A stretch of DNA of 64,000 bases from Enterococcus termitis. GTDB taxonomy: Bacteria > Bacillota > Bacilli > Lactobacillales > Enterococcaceae. Of this stretch, positions 49,253-58,998 are shown piece after piece. Every line of letters begins with the position of its first letter. The first letter of the stretch is position 1. The position numbers and the translations under genes were made by a program. The DNA lies in contig NZ_MIJY01000007.1 in assembly GCF_001730305.1 (NCBI RefSeq), positions 1 to 64,000 on the forward strand, written 5' to 3'. The notes below the pieces were generated by a model. That model made no database searches, was not told the origin of the DNA, and saw nothing but the letters and a program-made list of their open reading frames with translations.

Positions 49253-51022
49253 TCATTCAAAAACAAATTGGTTATGGTAAAGCTCCGCGTAAAAGCCATC
49301 CTGATCTAATAATTCACGATGATTTCCTTCTTCGATCACCTCACCATTTCTCAACACTATAATGCGGTCAGCATTCAAAATGGTTTTCAAGCGGTGGGCA
49401 ATAACAAAGCTGGTTCTGCCTTTGATTGCTTCGTCCATGGCTTTTTGTATTTTGGCTTCCGTTACTGTATCTACGTTACTTGTTGCTTCATCCAAAATCA
49501 ATAACGCAGGGTCTGTAATGATCGTACGAGCAATACTAATCAATTGCTTTTGTCCTGTACTGAAAACATTGTTTTCTTCTGTTATTTCTGTATCATATCC
49601 TTTTTCCAGAGCCATGATAAATTCATGAATATTGGCTTGTTTTGCTGCAGAAATGATTTCATCATTGGTCGCATCCGGCTTACCAAACGCAATGTTTGCT
49701 CGAATCGTACCAGAGAACAACACTGAATCCTGCAACACGATTCCTACATGGGAACGCAAACTATCCAAGTCAATTTCACGAATATCAATTCCATCAAAAG
49801 TCACAGATCCATTCGTTACATCATAAAATCGGTTCAGCAGATTCATAATCGTTGTTTTTCCAGAACCTGTGGGGCCAACTAAGGCAACCATTTCACCTTT
49901 GCTGACATTGATCGAAACATTCTTCAATATTGGAACCTCTGGATCGTACCCAAAATCTACTTGATTCAAGGCAACTGATTCATGAATATCTGCAATCTCT
50001 TTACCATCTTTCGGATTAATTTCATCCGGCTCATCAAACATTTCATTTAGACGGCGTGCACCAGTTATTGCCAGCTGGATCATACTATAACCAGAAGATA
50101 TCTGCATCAGCGGTTGATAATATTGTTGCGAATATTGTACAAATGTCACCACTAATCCTAAGGCAACTGTTTTTTCTAGATCACCGTTCAGTGCCAGCCA
50201 GCCGCCAAAGAATATCACGATAGCAGTATTCACAAGTGACATCCCCTGCATCATTGGAAATAACAGACCTGAATACACTTGACCTTTAAATGTTGCTTTG
50301 CGGACAGTTTCATTATGCTCAAGAAATCCGTCGATCGTTTCATCCTGTAAGCCATTTGTTATGATCACACGTTGACCACTGATTTTTTCATCCATGTAGC
50401 CATTTAATTTTCCAACTTCATCTTGTTGAATATCTACATATTTACGTGCTTTACTGATTACTACTACCGCAATCAAAATAGCAACTGGTGTGGATGCAAT
50501 CGTTGCCCAAGCAAGTTGGACATTCTGACGGAACATCATAATCAAAATCCCCACAAATAAAGCAGCATTCGTCAAAACTTGCAGCAGCGCTTGATTTAAA
50601 CTATTTTGAATATTATCTAAGTCACTCGTAAAGCGGCTTAAAATTTCTCCATCCTGATGAGAATCAAAGAAACGAATTGTTAATTTTTCTAATTTGTTGA
50701 ATAGACCAATACGCATTCGGTTTGTCGATTTTCCTACAACTTGTGTAAACAAAATACTGTAGATAAAATTGGCCGCACTCGTTAATACATAAAAAATCAG
50801 CAGCTTCCAGATAATCTCGATAAATTTACTTTTATCATCCGTTCCCTGCATCAAGGCACCTACATAATTTGCCAATTCTTGAATCGCTTCACCGACAAAC
50901 TGCGGTGCTTTTACCTGTAGATAGGTTGCTATTACGATCGTCACAAAGATAAATAAGAAGGAAATTTTATATCGCTTTAAATAATGAAAAAAGAATTTAC
51001 TTGCTCTGACTAAATCAGTCAT
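49253..51022 (-). CDS. Multidrug ABC exporter, subunit B (LmrCD/EfrCD type)
   Basis: 589 residues: six-helix membrane domain (about 20-310) and ATPase domain with Walker [10 protein letters not shown], signature FSTGQKQL, Walker [10 protein letters not shown] with catalytic Glu. The signature departs from LSGGQ, which makes this half the partner of the degenerate site in heterodimeric exporters. The prophage attachment core covers its last codons: the present end is ...NQFVFE, while the original, from attL, would be ...NQFVFD, same length. Two bases after the sister gene. Confidence 0.88.
   Translation of the reverse strand: MTDLVRASKFFFHYLKRYKISFLFIFVTIVIATYLQVKAPQFVGEAIQELANYVGALMQGTDDKSKFIEIIWKLLIFYVLTSAANFIYSILFTQVVGKSTNRMRIGLFNKLEKLTIRFFDSHQDGEILSRFTSDLDNIQNSLNQALLQVLTNAALFVGILIMMFRQNVQLAWATIASTPVAILIAVVVISKARKYVDIQQDEVGKLNGYMDEKISGQRVIITNGLQDETIDGFLEHNETVRKATFKGQVYSGLLFPMMQGMSLVNTAIVIFFGGWLALNGDLEKTVALGLVVTFVQYSQQYYQPLMQISSGYSMIQLAITGARRLNEMFDEPDEINPKDGKEIADIHESVALNQVDFGYDPEVPILKNVSINVSKGEMVALVGPTGSGKTTIMNLLNRFYDVTNGSVTFDGIDIREIDLDSLRSHVGIVLQDSVLFSGTIRANIAFGKPDATNDEIISAAKQANIHEFIMALEKGYDTEITEENNVFSTGQKQLISIARTIITDPALLILDEATSNVDTVTEAKIQKAMDEAIKGRTSFVIAHRLKTILNADRIIVLRNGEVIEEGNHRELLDQDGFYAELYHNQFVFE
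49257..49273 (+). repeat. attR core, 17 bp
   Basis: TCAAAAACAAATTGGTT, identical to attL. On the - strand it codes for NQFVF plus the first base(s) of the final codon of the exporter. Confidence 0.88.
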
Positions 51023-51024
51023 TA

Positions 51025-52737
51025 TTATTCATCCTCCCCTTTTTGTGTTTCGTAGATCTCTTGATAGATCGCATTTGTTTTTGCTAATTGCTCATGAATA
51101 CCTTCTCCAACAAGCTGCCCTTTATCCAGCACTAAAATACGGTCGGCATGGACAACAGAAGAAATTTTTTGTGCAATCACGATCGTAGTTGTATCCTTTA
51201 AATCATTATCCAAAGCTTCTCTAACAAGACGTTCTGATCGAGCGTCCAGCGCACTGGTACTATCATCCAGAATCAAAATTTTAGGCTCACCGATGACACC
51301 ACGTGAAATCGATAACCGTTGTTTTTGTCCGCCAGAAAAATTATTACTTCGTTCTGCTACTGGCGCTTCAAATTGTAAGGACAGCTTCTCAATGAATTCT
51401 TTAGCTTGGGCAATTTCAGCAGCACGTGTCATATCCGCATCATCCGCATCTTTTTTCCCTTGTCGTAAATTTTGTGAAATCGTACCAGAAAATAGAATCG
51501 CTTTTTGTAGTACGAAAGAAACTGTTTTACGCAAGCTTCGTTCGTTGACATCTTTCAAATCCACTCCGCCGACTTCAACCGTTCCTTTTGAAGGATCGAA
51601 CAAACGTGGAATCAATTGTGCCAAAGTTGATTTACCAGCTCCTGTCGCACCAACGATCCCAATCATTTCACCTGGTTTAATGGAGAAAGAAATATCTTTT
51701 AACGTGTCCACTTCATCACCTGGATAACGGAAACTGACATGATCGAATACAACACGACCATCTAGATCCTGTTCTGGAACCTCTTTATACGTAAGTGCAG
51801 GCTCTGTGTCCATCACCTCTTTGATCCGTTTGATCGAAACTGCTGCACGAGAAGTCATCATCATCATCATTCCACCGATAATGATCGCCATCATGATCTG
51901 CATCAAATAACTCATGAATGAAGCGATTCCGCCGATCACGGTTGGATCATCTTTAACTAGGTTGCTGACAAGAAAAATCGAGCCAACCACTGCTAAATTT
52001 GCCGCCAACATAAATGAAGGAATCATAACAGAAAACAAGGTTCCTACGATCAAATTATGTTTGGTCAACTCATCGCTGACTTTACTAAATCGATCTAATT
52101 CATTTTTTTCCTGTACAAATGATTTAACTACACGAATCCCCAAAAGGTTCTCTTTCGCTAAGCCGTTGACTTTATCGATCAATGTCTGAATAATCATAAA
52201 ATGCTTACCCATCTGAGAAAAGGACAATGCTGTGATAATGAATACAGCAACGACCAATAAAATAATTACCCACCATAATTCTGGTAAAGTCATCATCGCT
52301 AAAATAAAACTACCAATAAACAAAATAGGAATTCTAAACAGCGATTGCAACGCAATCATGATCACGTTTTGAATTTGAGTTACATCATTCGTCAAACGAA
52401 CGACTAAATTTCCAGCTGAAAATTCTTCAATATTGCCAAATGAAAAGGTTTGGATCTTACGGAAGGTTGCTTCACGTATATCCGCACTTACACCTTGTGC
52501 AACCTTTGCAGAAAAAATCGTGTTGAAGACTCCTGCAACCAGTCCTAATCCAGCTATACCGATCAAGTACAACCCCAGCTCTTTTATCTGACCCTTATCA
52601 TCTTTTATAATTGCTTCTAGCACTTTTTGTAATAGTTTTGGCTGCCACAACGCCGACATGACCATAATAATGACTGTAATCAAAGCTATGGAAACTTCCA
52701 ACTTGTACTTTTTGACATGTTCCATAATAATACTCAC
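51025..52737 (-). CDS. Multidrug ABC exporter, subunit A (LmrCD/EfrCD type)
   Basis: 570 residues: membrane domain (about 15-310) then ATPase with Walker [10 protein letters not shown], canonical signature FSGGQKQR, and Walker [10 protein letters not shown], where the catalytic Glu is Asp. That is the degenerate composite site typical of heterodimeric exporters. Pumps drugs or lipophilic compounds out of the cell. Downstream of, and divergent from, the TetR gene, which probably represses it. Confidence 0.88.
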   Translation of the reverse strand: MSIIMEHVKKYKLEVSIALITVIIMVMSALWQPKLLQKVLEAIIKDDKGQIKELGLYLIGIAGLGLVAGVFNTIFSAKVAQGVSADIREATFRKIQTFSFGNIEEFSAGNLVVRLTNDVTQIQNVIMIALQSLFRIPILFIGSFILAMMTLPELWWVIILLVVAVFIITALSFSQMGKHFMIIQTLIDKVNGLAKENLLGIRVVKSFVQEKNELDRFSKVSDELTKHNLIVGTLFSVMIPSFMLAANLAVVGSIFLVSNLVKDDPTVIGGIASFMSYLMQIMMAIIIGGMMMMMTSRAAVSIKRIKEVMDTEPALTYKEVPEQDLDGRVVFDHVSFRYPGDEVDTLKDISFSIKPGEMIGIVGATGAGKSTLAQLIPRLFDPSKGTVEVGGVDLKDVNERSLRKTVSFVLQKAILFSGTISQNLRQGKKDADDADMTRAAEIAQAKEFIEKLSLQFEAPVAERSNNFSGGQKQRLSISRGVIGEPKILILDDSTSALDARSERLVREALDNDLKDTTTIVIAQKISSVVHADRILVLDKGQLVGEGIHEQLAKTNAIYQEIYETQKGEDE

Positions 52738-52764
52738 GTAATCCCCAACTTTCTTTATAGAACT

Positions 52765-52886
52765 AACCTAATTTGATTCATTGTCTACCTTTCAATGCTC
52801 ATTTAGTGTTATGATATGGAATAGGCAAATGAGTGAGACACCGACTCGTTCATTACTCCATCAATTTAACACTGTAAAATTAGGTT
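52765..52886. promoter_or_regulatory. Divergent control region of exporter and TetR genes
   Basis: Contains a 27-bp imperfect dyad (52828-52854, outer arms AATGA/TCATT, inner GAG/CTC), a candidate TetR operator, flanked by a 10-bp inverted pair AACCTAATTT (52765-52774) and AAATTAGGTT (52877-52886). Confidence 0.5.
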
Positions 52887-52961
52887 GCATTCCAATGTAC
52901 CATTTTTAGAAATGGATTTCAAGGAGTGCGCTTATATTTTTAAATAAAAGGATGATAAAAC

Positions 52962-53609
52962 ATGGATTCAAAACTATCGAAAGATAAAATCGTTCAAGCC
53001 GCGTTCCAACTACTGGAAGAAACACCCGATTTGGACAAGCTTTCTATGCGTAAAGTGGCAAAAAAATTGGCTGTTCAGGCGCCAGCCATATACTGGCATG
53101 TAGAAAACAAACAAGCCTTACTGCAAAGTATGGCTGAAGAGATCGAGAATCATTTTATACCACCAGAGCCGAAGGAAGATTGGAAAGAAACGATTTATGC
53201 CTACATGGAAAACTATTATGAACTTTATTTACAATACCCTTGCGCCCTGGAGATAGAGATTCTAACGATCCCTTCCTATCCGAGTCGGCTGAAAAATCTG
53301 GATGCGATGCTGGCAGTCCTTAAAAATGCAGGACTTTCTATCGAGCTAAGCTATATGACCGTTACTTCTTTACAGCATTTGTTGTTTGGTATGCTGTTGG
53401 ATTCAAGTGAAGAACAAAAATTATACAATAAAGTAATCGCAGGAGATGATTACTTAAAACGCCAAATCATTTTGATGAAGCAATATGTTCAAGAAAATGA
53501 TTTGAATAACATCCGCACAAGTATTGAGTACCGTCGAACAGAAAAACAGAAAGACTTTTTTATGAAAACATTGCGTATCTTTTTAAACGGACTGGATTCA
53601 TTTATTTAA
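52962..53609 (+). CDS. TetR-family regulator of the ABC exporter
   Basis: 215 residues. N-terminal HTH: KIVQAAFQLLEETPDLDKLSMRKVAKKLAVQAPAIYWHVENKQALL, the variant of TetR itself (WHxxNKxALL). All-helical ligand-binding C-terminus like TetR_C. Divergent from the exporter operon, so most likely a drug-responsive repressor (inference). AAAGGATG upstream. Confidence 0.8.
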   Translation: MDSKLSKDKIVQAAFQLLEETPDLDKLSMRKVAKKLAVQAPAIYWHVENKQALLQSMAEEIENHFIPPEPKEDWKETIYAYMENYYELYLQYPCALEIEILTIPSYPSRLKNLDAMLAVLKNAGLSIELSYMTVTSLQHLLFGMLLDSSEEQKLYNKVIAGDDYLKRQIILMKQYVQENDLNNIRTSIEYRRTEKQKDFFMKTLRIFLNGLDSFI

Positions 53610-53691
53610 AAAAGCTTAGACGATTGAAGCGCTCCGCAAACGTTAGATTATTTGTTCTAACGTTGCGAGCGCTTATTTGTCTAAGCTTTTT
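53608..53691. terminator. Large bidirectional terminator
   Basis: Extended inverted repeat (AAAAAGCTTAGAC ... GTCTAAGCTTTTT outside; AGCGCT and AACGTTAGA arms inside). Serves the convergent TetR and esterase genes. Confidence 0.8.
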
Positions 53692-54481
53692 CTTTAGATT
53701 CGATGGGCAGCCAGTCCAGCACACGCTGAATCCATTGATCCCAAAAGATCCAATCATGATTTCCCGGTCCCGTTTCAAGTGTATATTCGATTCCATGACC
53801 GGCTAAGGCTTGGGCCATGGTCTTATTTGCATATAAAAGTGGATCTTCTTCGCCACAGCAAAGGAAGATTTTTGGTGCCTCCTTACCACTTTTCACTAGT
53901 TGTTCAAGTAAAAACATAGGATCATTGACCGATCCTTGTATTTGCTCCATTGGGCCAAAAATTCCTTCCCAATAGTTTTTCCCTTTTATTGACAAAAGAT
54001 CGTCTGTTCGACCTGCAAGATCTACAGCACCAGATAAAGATGCGACAGCAGCAAAATGCTCTGACTTTGCCAGACCTAATTTTAATGCGCCGTAGCCGCC
54101 CATAGACAGACCTGCAGCAAATGTTTTTTCTCTTTTTTTAGTTAATTGAGGAAATAATTCATGACAGATTACGGGTAGTTCTTCTGCAATAAACGTCCAG
54201 TAAGGCATATCATAGGTTGTGTCTGTATACCAAGCCAAGTCTGTCGAGGGCATGATTACCGCTAGACCTAAGTCAGAAACATACCGTTCTATAGATGTCC
54301 GTCGTTCCCACACGCTATGATTTCCGCCCATTCCATGCAGTAAATATAAAACTGGAACGTCTGTTGAATGACCACTCGTTGCCGTTCCAATTTTTTTCTC
54401 TGTTTTTTGGGGTAAAATAATATTCAATGAAACTTCCATTTCTAATACATTAGAGTAAACATTCGCTTGTAAAAAAGCCAT
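53681..54481 (-). CDS. EstA/esterase D-type acyl esterase
   Basis: 266 residues, cytosolic α/β-hydrolase. LYLLHGMGGNHSVW, nucleophile elbow GLSMGGYGALK (Ser), and GPGNHDWIFWDQWI with the catalytic His. The group hydrolyses short acyl esters (tributyrin esterase EstA of lactic acid bacteria). GAGGGATG upstream. Its end lies in the shared terminator. Confidence 0.8.
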   Translation of the reverse strand: MAFLQANVYSNVLEMEVSLNIILPQKTEKKIGTATSGHSTDVPVLYLLHGMGGNHSVWERRTSIERYVSDLGLAVIMPSTDLAWYTDTTYDMPYWTFIAEELPVICHELFPQLTKKREKTFAAGLSMGGYGALKLGLAKSEHFAAVASLSGAVDLAGRTDDLLSIKGKNYWEGIFGPMEQIQGSVNDPMFLLEQLVKSGKEAPKIFLCCGEEDPLLYANKTMAQALAGHGIEYTLETGPGNHDWIFWDQWIQRVLDWLPIESKEKA

Positions 54482-54554
54482 CCAGCATCCCTCATTTTCT
54501 TTTTCTTCTATTGTATCACTATTTGTTCATTTTGAAGAAGTGGACGACCATACA

Positions 54555-54601
54555 TAAAATAAAAAACTTAGCCAATAAACGAATAATCGCTTAGGCTAAG
54601 T
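54555..54601 (-). terminator. Terminator after the LysE gene
   Basis: ACTTAGCC/GGCTAAGT around a 19-nt loop, TTTTTT on the - strand. Confidence 0.55.
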
Positions 54602-54618
54602 CTTAGGGAGGAGTTACA

Positions 54619-54666
54619 ATGAAAAATGTTTGCATTCTGTTGTTTTGTGTTTGTATGCTTATATAA
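54619..54666 (+). CDS. Candidate 15-residue hydrophobic peptide
   Basis: MKNVCILLFCVCMLI with an excellent GGGAGGAG site 6 nt upstream. Lies in a 256-bp gap between two leftward genes. Cys-rich hydrophobic peptide; could be a membrane peptide, a leader, or chance. No promoter clearly assigned. Confidence 0.3.
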   Translation: MKNVCILLFCVCMLI

Positions 54667-54737
54667 TACAAAATAACTATGAATTTTCCTTGTCAAACCT
54701 TCGTATTCTTTAAGAATTTTCTGTAAAAAATCAACTA

Positions 54738-55373
54738 TTATTTATCTGCTGTTGCCCGTAGTAAATTTAATCCTAAGCCAATGTAAATACAACCAGCAAG
54801 CTTATTTGTGATGTTCTTCATACGCTCATTTTTATTAAATAAACCAGTAAAAAATGTTGCACTGTAAACGATACATAAACTCCAAAGCGTACTTGTGCAA
54901 ACAAAGCTGATACCCAAAATCAAAAATGACCATGAAACATGTTGGGCAGTCCCAGAAACATACTGAGGTAATAAAGATAAGAAAAATAATGCTACTTTAG
55001 GATTCAGTACATTTGTTAGCAAGCCTTGCTTATACACCTGCCAATCAGAAACAACTTGTCTCTCCTTGACTTCAACCACTGATTCTCTCTTTATCAATGA
55101 GGAAATTCCTAAATAAATTAAATAGCCTGCTCCCAGCCACTTCATGAGATTAAATGCAACCGCTGAAGTCATTAAAATCGCCGACAAACCAATAGCGGCT
55201 AAGATTGTATGAACGAGAATACCAGAAGAAATACCAAACACAGAAATGATTCCCTGTCGTTTGCTGCCAAGTGTAGATTTGCTCAAAATATAAATCGTAT
55301 CAGAACCTGGAATCATGTTTAATACTATTGCTGACACAATAAATCCTCCAAAATTAATAATTCCCATAAACAT
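54738..55373 (-). CDS. LysE/RhtB-family exporter
   Basis: 211 residues, six hydrophobic segments. The start NFGGFIVSAIVLNMIPGSDTIYILSKSTLGSKRQG is the LysE/RhtB signature (P-G-x-D, G-x-x-x-G). KVALFFLSLLPQYV follows near 130. Exports amino acids or related small molecules; substrate unknown. AAGGAG upstream. Confidence 0.85.
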   Translation of the reverse strand: MFMGIINFGGFIVSAIVLNMIPGSDTIYILSKSTLGSKRQGIISVFGISSGILVHTILAAIGLSAILMTSAVAFNLMKWLGAGYLIYLGISSLIKRESVVEVKERQVVSDWQVYKQGLLTNVLNPKVALFFLSLLPQYVSGTAQHVSWSFLILGISFVCTSTLWSLCIVYSATFFTGLFNKNERMKNITNKLAGCIYIGLGLNLLRATADK

Positions 55374-55468
55374 TCCACTCCTTTTTGACAGTATAGCAAA
55401 AAATGATTATCTAAAAAAGTGAGCAAGGCATAGCAGCTAATGCTGTCCTTACTCACGTTTGACTTTAC

Positions 55469-56929
55469 TTATTTTTTATTCACTTTAACCAGCGCATTTA
55501 AAATCATTGCCGCAATGACCAATCCGATACCGACGACATAAACATTGTGCAGCCCTGAATACAACATCCCACGTAATGGCTTTAACAGATCTGCTGAAAT
55601 TGTATTAGCCGTATGTGGATTAACCAGTTGATTCATCACGTCTGGATCAACATTAAGTGAGCTTTTTGCAAGCTCTGACGTTGTTACAGCATTGATGATT
55701 ACACCGAAAATTGAAACCATCAACGTTTGTCCAATCGTTCTGACCAAGGTATTAAAAGAAGTTGCTACCCCCATTTCAGATGGATCGACACTGCTTTGCG
55801 CATTGACTGTTGTTGTGGTGATCGTGATCCCAAAACCAATACCTAATACTGACGAAATCGCAAAGAACCAGACAAAGGAAATCGAAGCAGGTACCAAGAC
55901 TAAAAAGATTCCGCCTAGTAAGGTAATGCTTAATCCGATCGTTAACACTTTTTTAGTTGAATGTTTCTCCATCAATGCACTGGCAACAAACGAACCAGAC
56001 ATCCACAAAATCGACATTGGAGCTAAAACAAGTCCGCCAATTCCGGCACTTTTACCTAAAACGCCTTGCATCCACATTGGGATATAAACTTCTACACCCA
56101 TCAAAAAACCACTGATTAAAGCAGCTACAATATTCACAATAACAAACGTAGAATTTTTAAATAATTTCAAATCAATTACAGGATCTTGCGCTCTTTTTTC
56201 GACAAAAATAAACCCGATAAAAAATAGAACAGATGCACCTAAACAAAGAGCTACTTTTAGATCAAAACCGACATCGCCGATCAGTTGGAAACCCAATAAT
56301 AAAGTTAGCAATACCAACATCAATTGAACACTACCTAATAAATCCATTGGTACTTTGCTTTGTTCTCTTTTGGGCTCAACTAAAAAGTAAGAAATCAAGC
56401 CTAATAACACAAGACCAATCGGTACATTAATGAAGAAAATCCAGTGCCAACCAACAGTATCGACAATAAAACCTCCGGCAAGAGGTCCGAAAATACTAGC
56501 TATTCCCCAAGCTGCACTATTTAATCCTAACATTTTTGCACGTTTATCGATTGAATAAATATCTGCAAGAATTGTTAATGCAACGGGCATGATCGCTCCG
56601 GCACCAATTCCTTGAATTGCTCTAGCAATAATCAACGTAATCATATTTTGCGCTAAACCACAAAGAGACGAGCCAATAATAAAAATAATAATTCCTATCA
56701 TAAAAATAGGTTTACGCCCGACTTTATCTGCTAATTTTCCATAAATGGGTGTCAACATTGCATTTGTTAATAAATAAATTGAGAAAACCCAGTTCATGAT
56801 TTCCATACCATGTAGTGAGCCTACGATCGTCGGCATTGCCGTTGATACGATTGTTCCTTCTATTGCAGTCATAAACGTTGCAACAAAGACACTGATCGTC
56901 ACAAGTTTAATATTTGTTTTTCTTTCCAT
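55469..56929 (-). CDS. MFS multidrug exporter, DHA2 (14-helix) family
   Basis: 486 residues with about 14 hydrophobic segments. Helix 1 and motif A region: FMTAIEGTIVSTAMPTI; GKLADKVGRKPIF; motif C-like GPLAGGFIVDTVGWHWIFFINVPIG. EmrB/QacA-type proton-drug antiporter. AAGGATGGAG upstream. Stands alone; no regulator adjacent. Confidence 0.88.
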   Translation of the reverse strand: MERKTNIKLVTISVFVATFMTAIEGTIVSTAMPTIVGSLHGMEIMNWVFSIYLLTNAMLTPIYGKLADKVGRKPIFMIGIIIFIIGSSLCGLAQNMITLIIARAIQGIGAGAIMPVALTILADIYSIDKRAKMLGLNSAAWGIASIFGPLAGGFIVDTVGWHWIFFINVPIGLVLLGLISYFLVEPKREQSKVPMDLLGSVQLMLVLLTLLLGFQLIGDVGFDLKVALCLGASVLFFIGFIFVEKRAQDPVIDLKLFKNSTFVIVNIVAALISGFLMGVEVYIPMWMQGVLGKSAGIGGLVLAPMSILWMSGSFVASALMEKHSTKKVLTIGLSITLLGGIFLVLVPASISFVWFFAISSVLGIGFGITITTTTVNAQSSVDPSEMGVATSFNTLVRTIGQTLMVSIFGVIINAVTTSELAKSSLNVDPDVMNQLVNPHTANTISADLLKPLRGMLYSGLHNVYVVGIGLVIAAMILNALVKVNKK

Positions 56930-57549
56930 ATATCTCCATCCTTTTTTAAATAGTGTAGCTAGTTTTTATGTGTTAGCTATTCATTTACTACTGTTTATGT
57001 AGTTTATAAAATTAACGATATAGTGCATATTTTTGTGTATTCTTTCTATACTAGAGAATAGTATTTTTTAGCATTTAAAGCTTGCTGTACTTGTTTGGTT
57101 CTGTTATTACTTGTTCTAATTCAAACTTGGACAGTTATCGCTTTTTCTATGCCTACCACTATTTCTAGTGGGATTTTTTTGTAGGGTTGTTGTGCTTTCT
57201 TTGAAATTACCTACTATTTTTCGGTAGTATGTCTTTAGCTCTCTGTGATTACTTATAACTTTTGACTAATACGGTAGTTGACTTCCACTTGTTGTTTTGG
57301 TTTTGGGATGAGTGAATCATTAGCATTGTTCAACACTAGTTCTTTACCACTCTATGATTACTTAACTTTTAACTAATACAGTATTTGCCTTCCACTTGTT
57401 GTTTTGGTTTTGGGCGGTGGGTGATTCTCTAGTTGGGTAACTTCGCTCCCTTTGGTCGCCAAGTACTGCTCATCATCAGCTCTGCGTAGCAGTCGCTGTG
57501 ATTCGCAGCAAAACAGCGCCACTAATTTTCATTAGTAGCGCCGCCTCTT
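56930..57549. other. 620-bp intergenic region with degenerate duplicated segment
   Basis: No gene recognised. A segment of about 73 bp (57232-57304) recurs in diverged form at 57343-57415; both end in CCACTTGTTGTTTTGGTTTT. A + strand terminator lies at 57156-57180 (CCACTA/TAGTGG, seven T) and the metK terminator at its right end. Confidence 0.55.
57509..57541 (-). terminator. metK terminator
   Basis: GGCGCTACTAAT gaaa ATTAGTGGCGC-type stem then TGTTTT on the - strand, 9 bp after the stop. Confidence 0.7.
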
Positions 57550-58737
57550 TTACTCCATTAAGCTTTTCTTGATTGCTTCGACTTTATCTGTCTGCTCCCA
57601 AGGTAGTTCAATGTCTGTACGACCGAAATGACCATATGCTGCTGTTTGTTTGTAAATTGGACGGCGTAAATCAAGCATTTCAATGATTCCTGCCGGACGT
57701 AGATCAAAGTTTTCTCTTACTGCTTTGATCAGTTTGCTTTCTGGTACACTGCTAGTACCAAAAGTATTGATTGAAATCGATACTGGTTGTGCTACGCCGA
57801 TTGCGTATGCTAGTTGAACTTCTGCTTTTTCTGCTAAGCCGGCAGCTACGATATTTTTAGCAATATAACGTGCTGCGTAACTTGCTGAGCGGTCAACTTT
57901 TGTTGCATCTTTTCCGGAAAAAGCGCCGCCGCCGTGACGCGCATAGCCGCCGTAAGTATCAACGATGATCTTACGACCTGTCAATCCTGCATCGCCTTGC
58001 GGTCCGCCAATAACGAAGCGACCAGTTGGATTAATAAAATATTTTGTTTCTTCATCTAACAATTCAGCTGGAATCACTTCTTTGATCACAAGAGCTTTGA
58101 TATCTTCTTGAATCTGCTCCAGCGTTGTTTCTTCATCATGTTGTGTGCTGATTACCACAGTGTCTACACGTTGCGGTTTACCAGCTTCATCATATTCTAC
58201 TGTTACTTGTGATTTTGCATCAGGTCGTAAATACGGTAATGTTTCCTCTTTACGTAGCTTCGCTAGACGGCGAACCAACTGATGGCTTAATGAAATCGGT
58301 AAAGGCATCAACTCTGGCGTTTCATCCACTGCAAAACCAAACATCAATCCTTGGTCTCCAGCACCAATATCATCTTTTGTATCTTTTTCTCCGCGTGTTT
58401 CAAGAGCATCATCGACACCTTGTGCAATATCTGGTGATTGTTCATCGATCGCAACAAGAACTGCGACAGTATCACCGTCAAAGCCATACTTTGCTCGAGT
58501 ATAGCCAATATCCTTTAATGTTTGTCTCACAATTTTCTGGATATCGACATAAGCGGTTGTTGAAATTTCTCCAAAAACTAAAACTAATCCTGTTGTTACA
58601 CTTGTTTCGCACGCGACACGTGCCAATGGGTCCTGTTCTAAAATCGCATCTAAAATTGCGTCGCTCACTTGGTCAGCAACCTTGTCCGGATGTCCTTCCG
58701 AAACAGACTCTGATGTAAATAAATGTCTCTCTGTCAT
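57550..58737 (-). CDS. metK: S-adenosylmethionine synthetase
   Basis: 395 residues, full length. [55 protein letters not shown] are the ATP/methionine-binding signatures. Makes SAM from methionine and ATP. Expression is controlled by the SMK-box leader: its GGGGG ribosome-binding site is part of the riboswitch. Confidence 0.97.
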   Translation of the reverse strand: MTERHLFTSESVSEGHPDKVADQVSDAILDAILEQDPLARVACETSVTTGLVLVFGEISTTAYVDIQKIVRQTLKDIGYTRAKYGFDGDTVAVLVAIDEQSPDIAQGVDDALETRGEKDTKDDIGAGDQGLMFGFAVDETPELMPLPISLSHQLVRRLAKLRKEETLPYLRPDAKSQVTVEYDEAGKPQRVDTVVISTQHDEETTLEQIQEDIKALVIKEVIPAELLDEETKYFINPTGRFVIGGPQGDAGLTGRKIIVDTYGGYARHGGGAFSGKDATKVDRSASYAARYIAKNIVAAGLAEKAEVQLAYAIGVAQPVSISINTFGTSSVPESKLIKAVRENFDLRPAGIIEMLDLRRPIYKQTAAYGHFGRTDIELPWEQTDKVEAIKKSLME

Positions 58738-58847
58738 AATGTATTCCCCCTAGTTATATTCGGTTACAAGGCATCTTTATTTAGGTGATCCAAGCATCAC
58801 ATATGCTCTCAACCAACGCCAAATAAATCCTTTCGGGAACTTGTAAC
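58738..58847 (-). promoter_or_regulatory. SMK box (SAM-III) riboswitch
   Basis: Leader RNA starts GTTACAAGTTCCCGAAAGG. GTTACAAG (58840-58847) pairs with CTTGTAAC (58763-58770), and TTCCC can pair with the GGGGG ribosome-binding site at 58746-58750. SAM binding favours the paired, closed form and blocks metK translation. -10 TATACT lies at 58854-58859. Confidence 0.88.
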
Positions 58848-58953
58848 ATTCCCAGTATAACAGATATTACTAGAAAAAACTTATTTTTTAACTGACTTTC
58901 TTTTTTTATTCTTGCTAAAAGTTGTACCTTCTTTTTACAAGTAAACATGTATT

Positions 58954-58984
58954 AAAAAAACCTGAAATTCATACGAACCTCAGG
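58954..58984 (-). terminator. Terminator of the signal peptidase gene
   Basis: CCTGA/TCAGG stem followed by seven T residues on the - strand. Confidence 0.6.
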
Positions 58985-58998
58985 CGATTTTGGCGATT

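Larger units (their letters stand above)
14005..49273. mobile_element. Complete siphovirus-type prophage, about 35.3 kb
   Basis: Bounded by a 17-bp direct repeat (14005-14021 and 49257-49273). It carries integrase, CI/Cro switch, recombination and replication genes, an orphan DNA methyltransferase, complete head and tail modules, holin and endolysin. Major tail and tape measure proteins of TP901-1/HK97-like type indicate a long non-contractile tail. The left part (14-25 kb) is A/T rich while head genes (27-32 kb) are visibly richer in G+C, a sign of mosaic origin. No gene essential for a temperate siphovirus is obviously broken. Confidence 0.92.
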
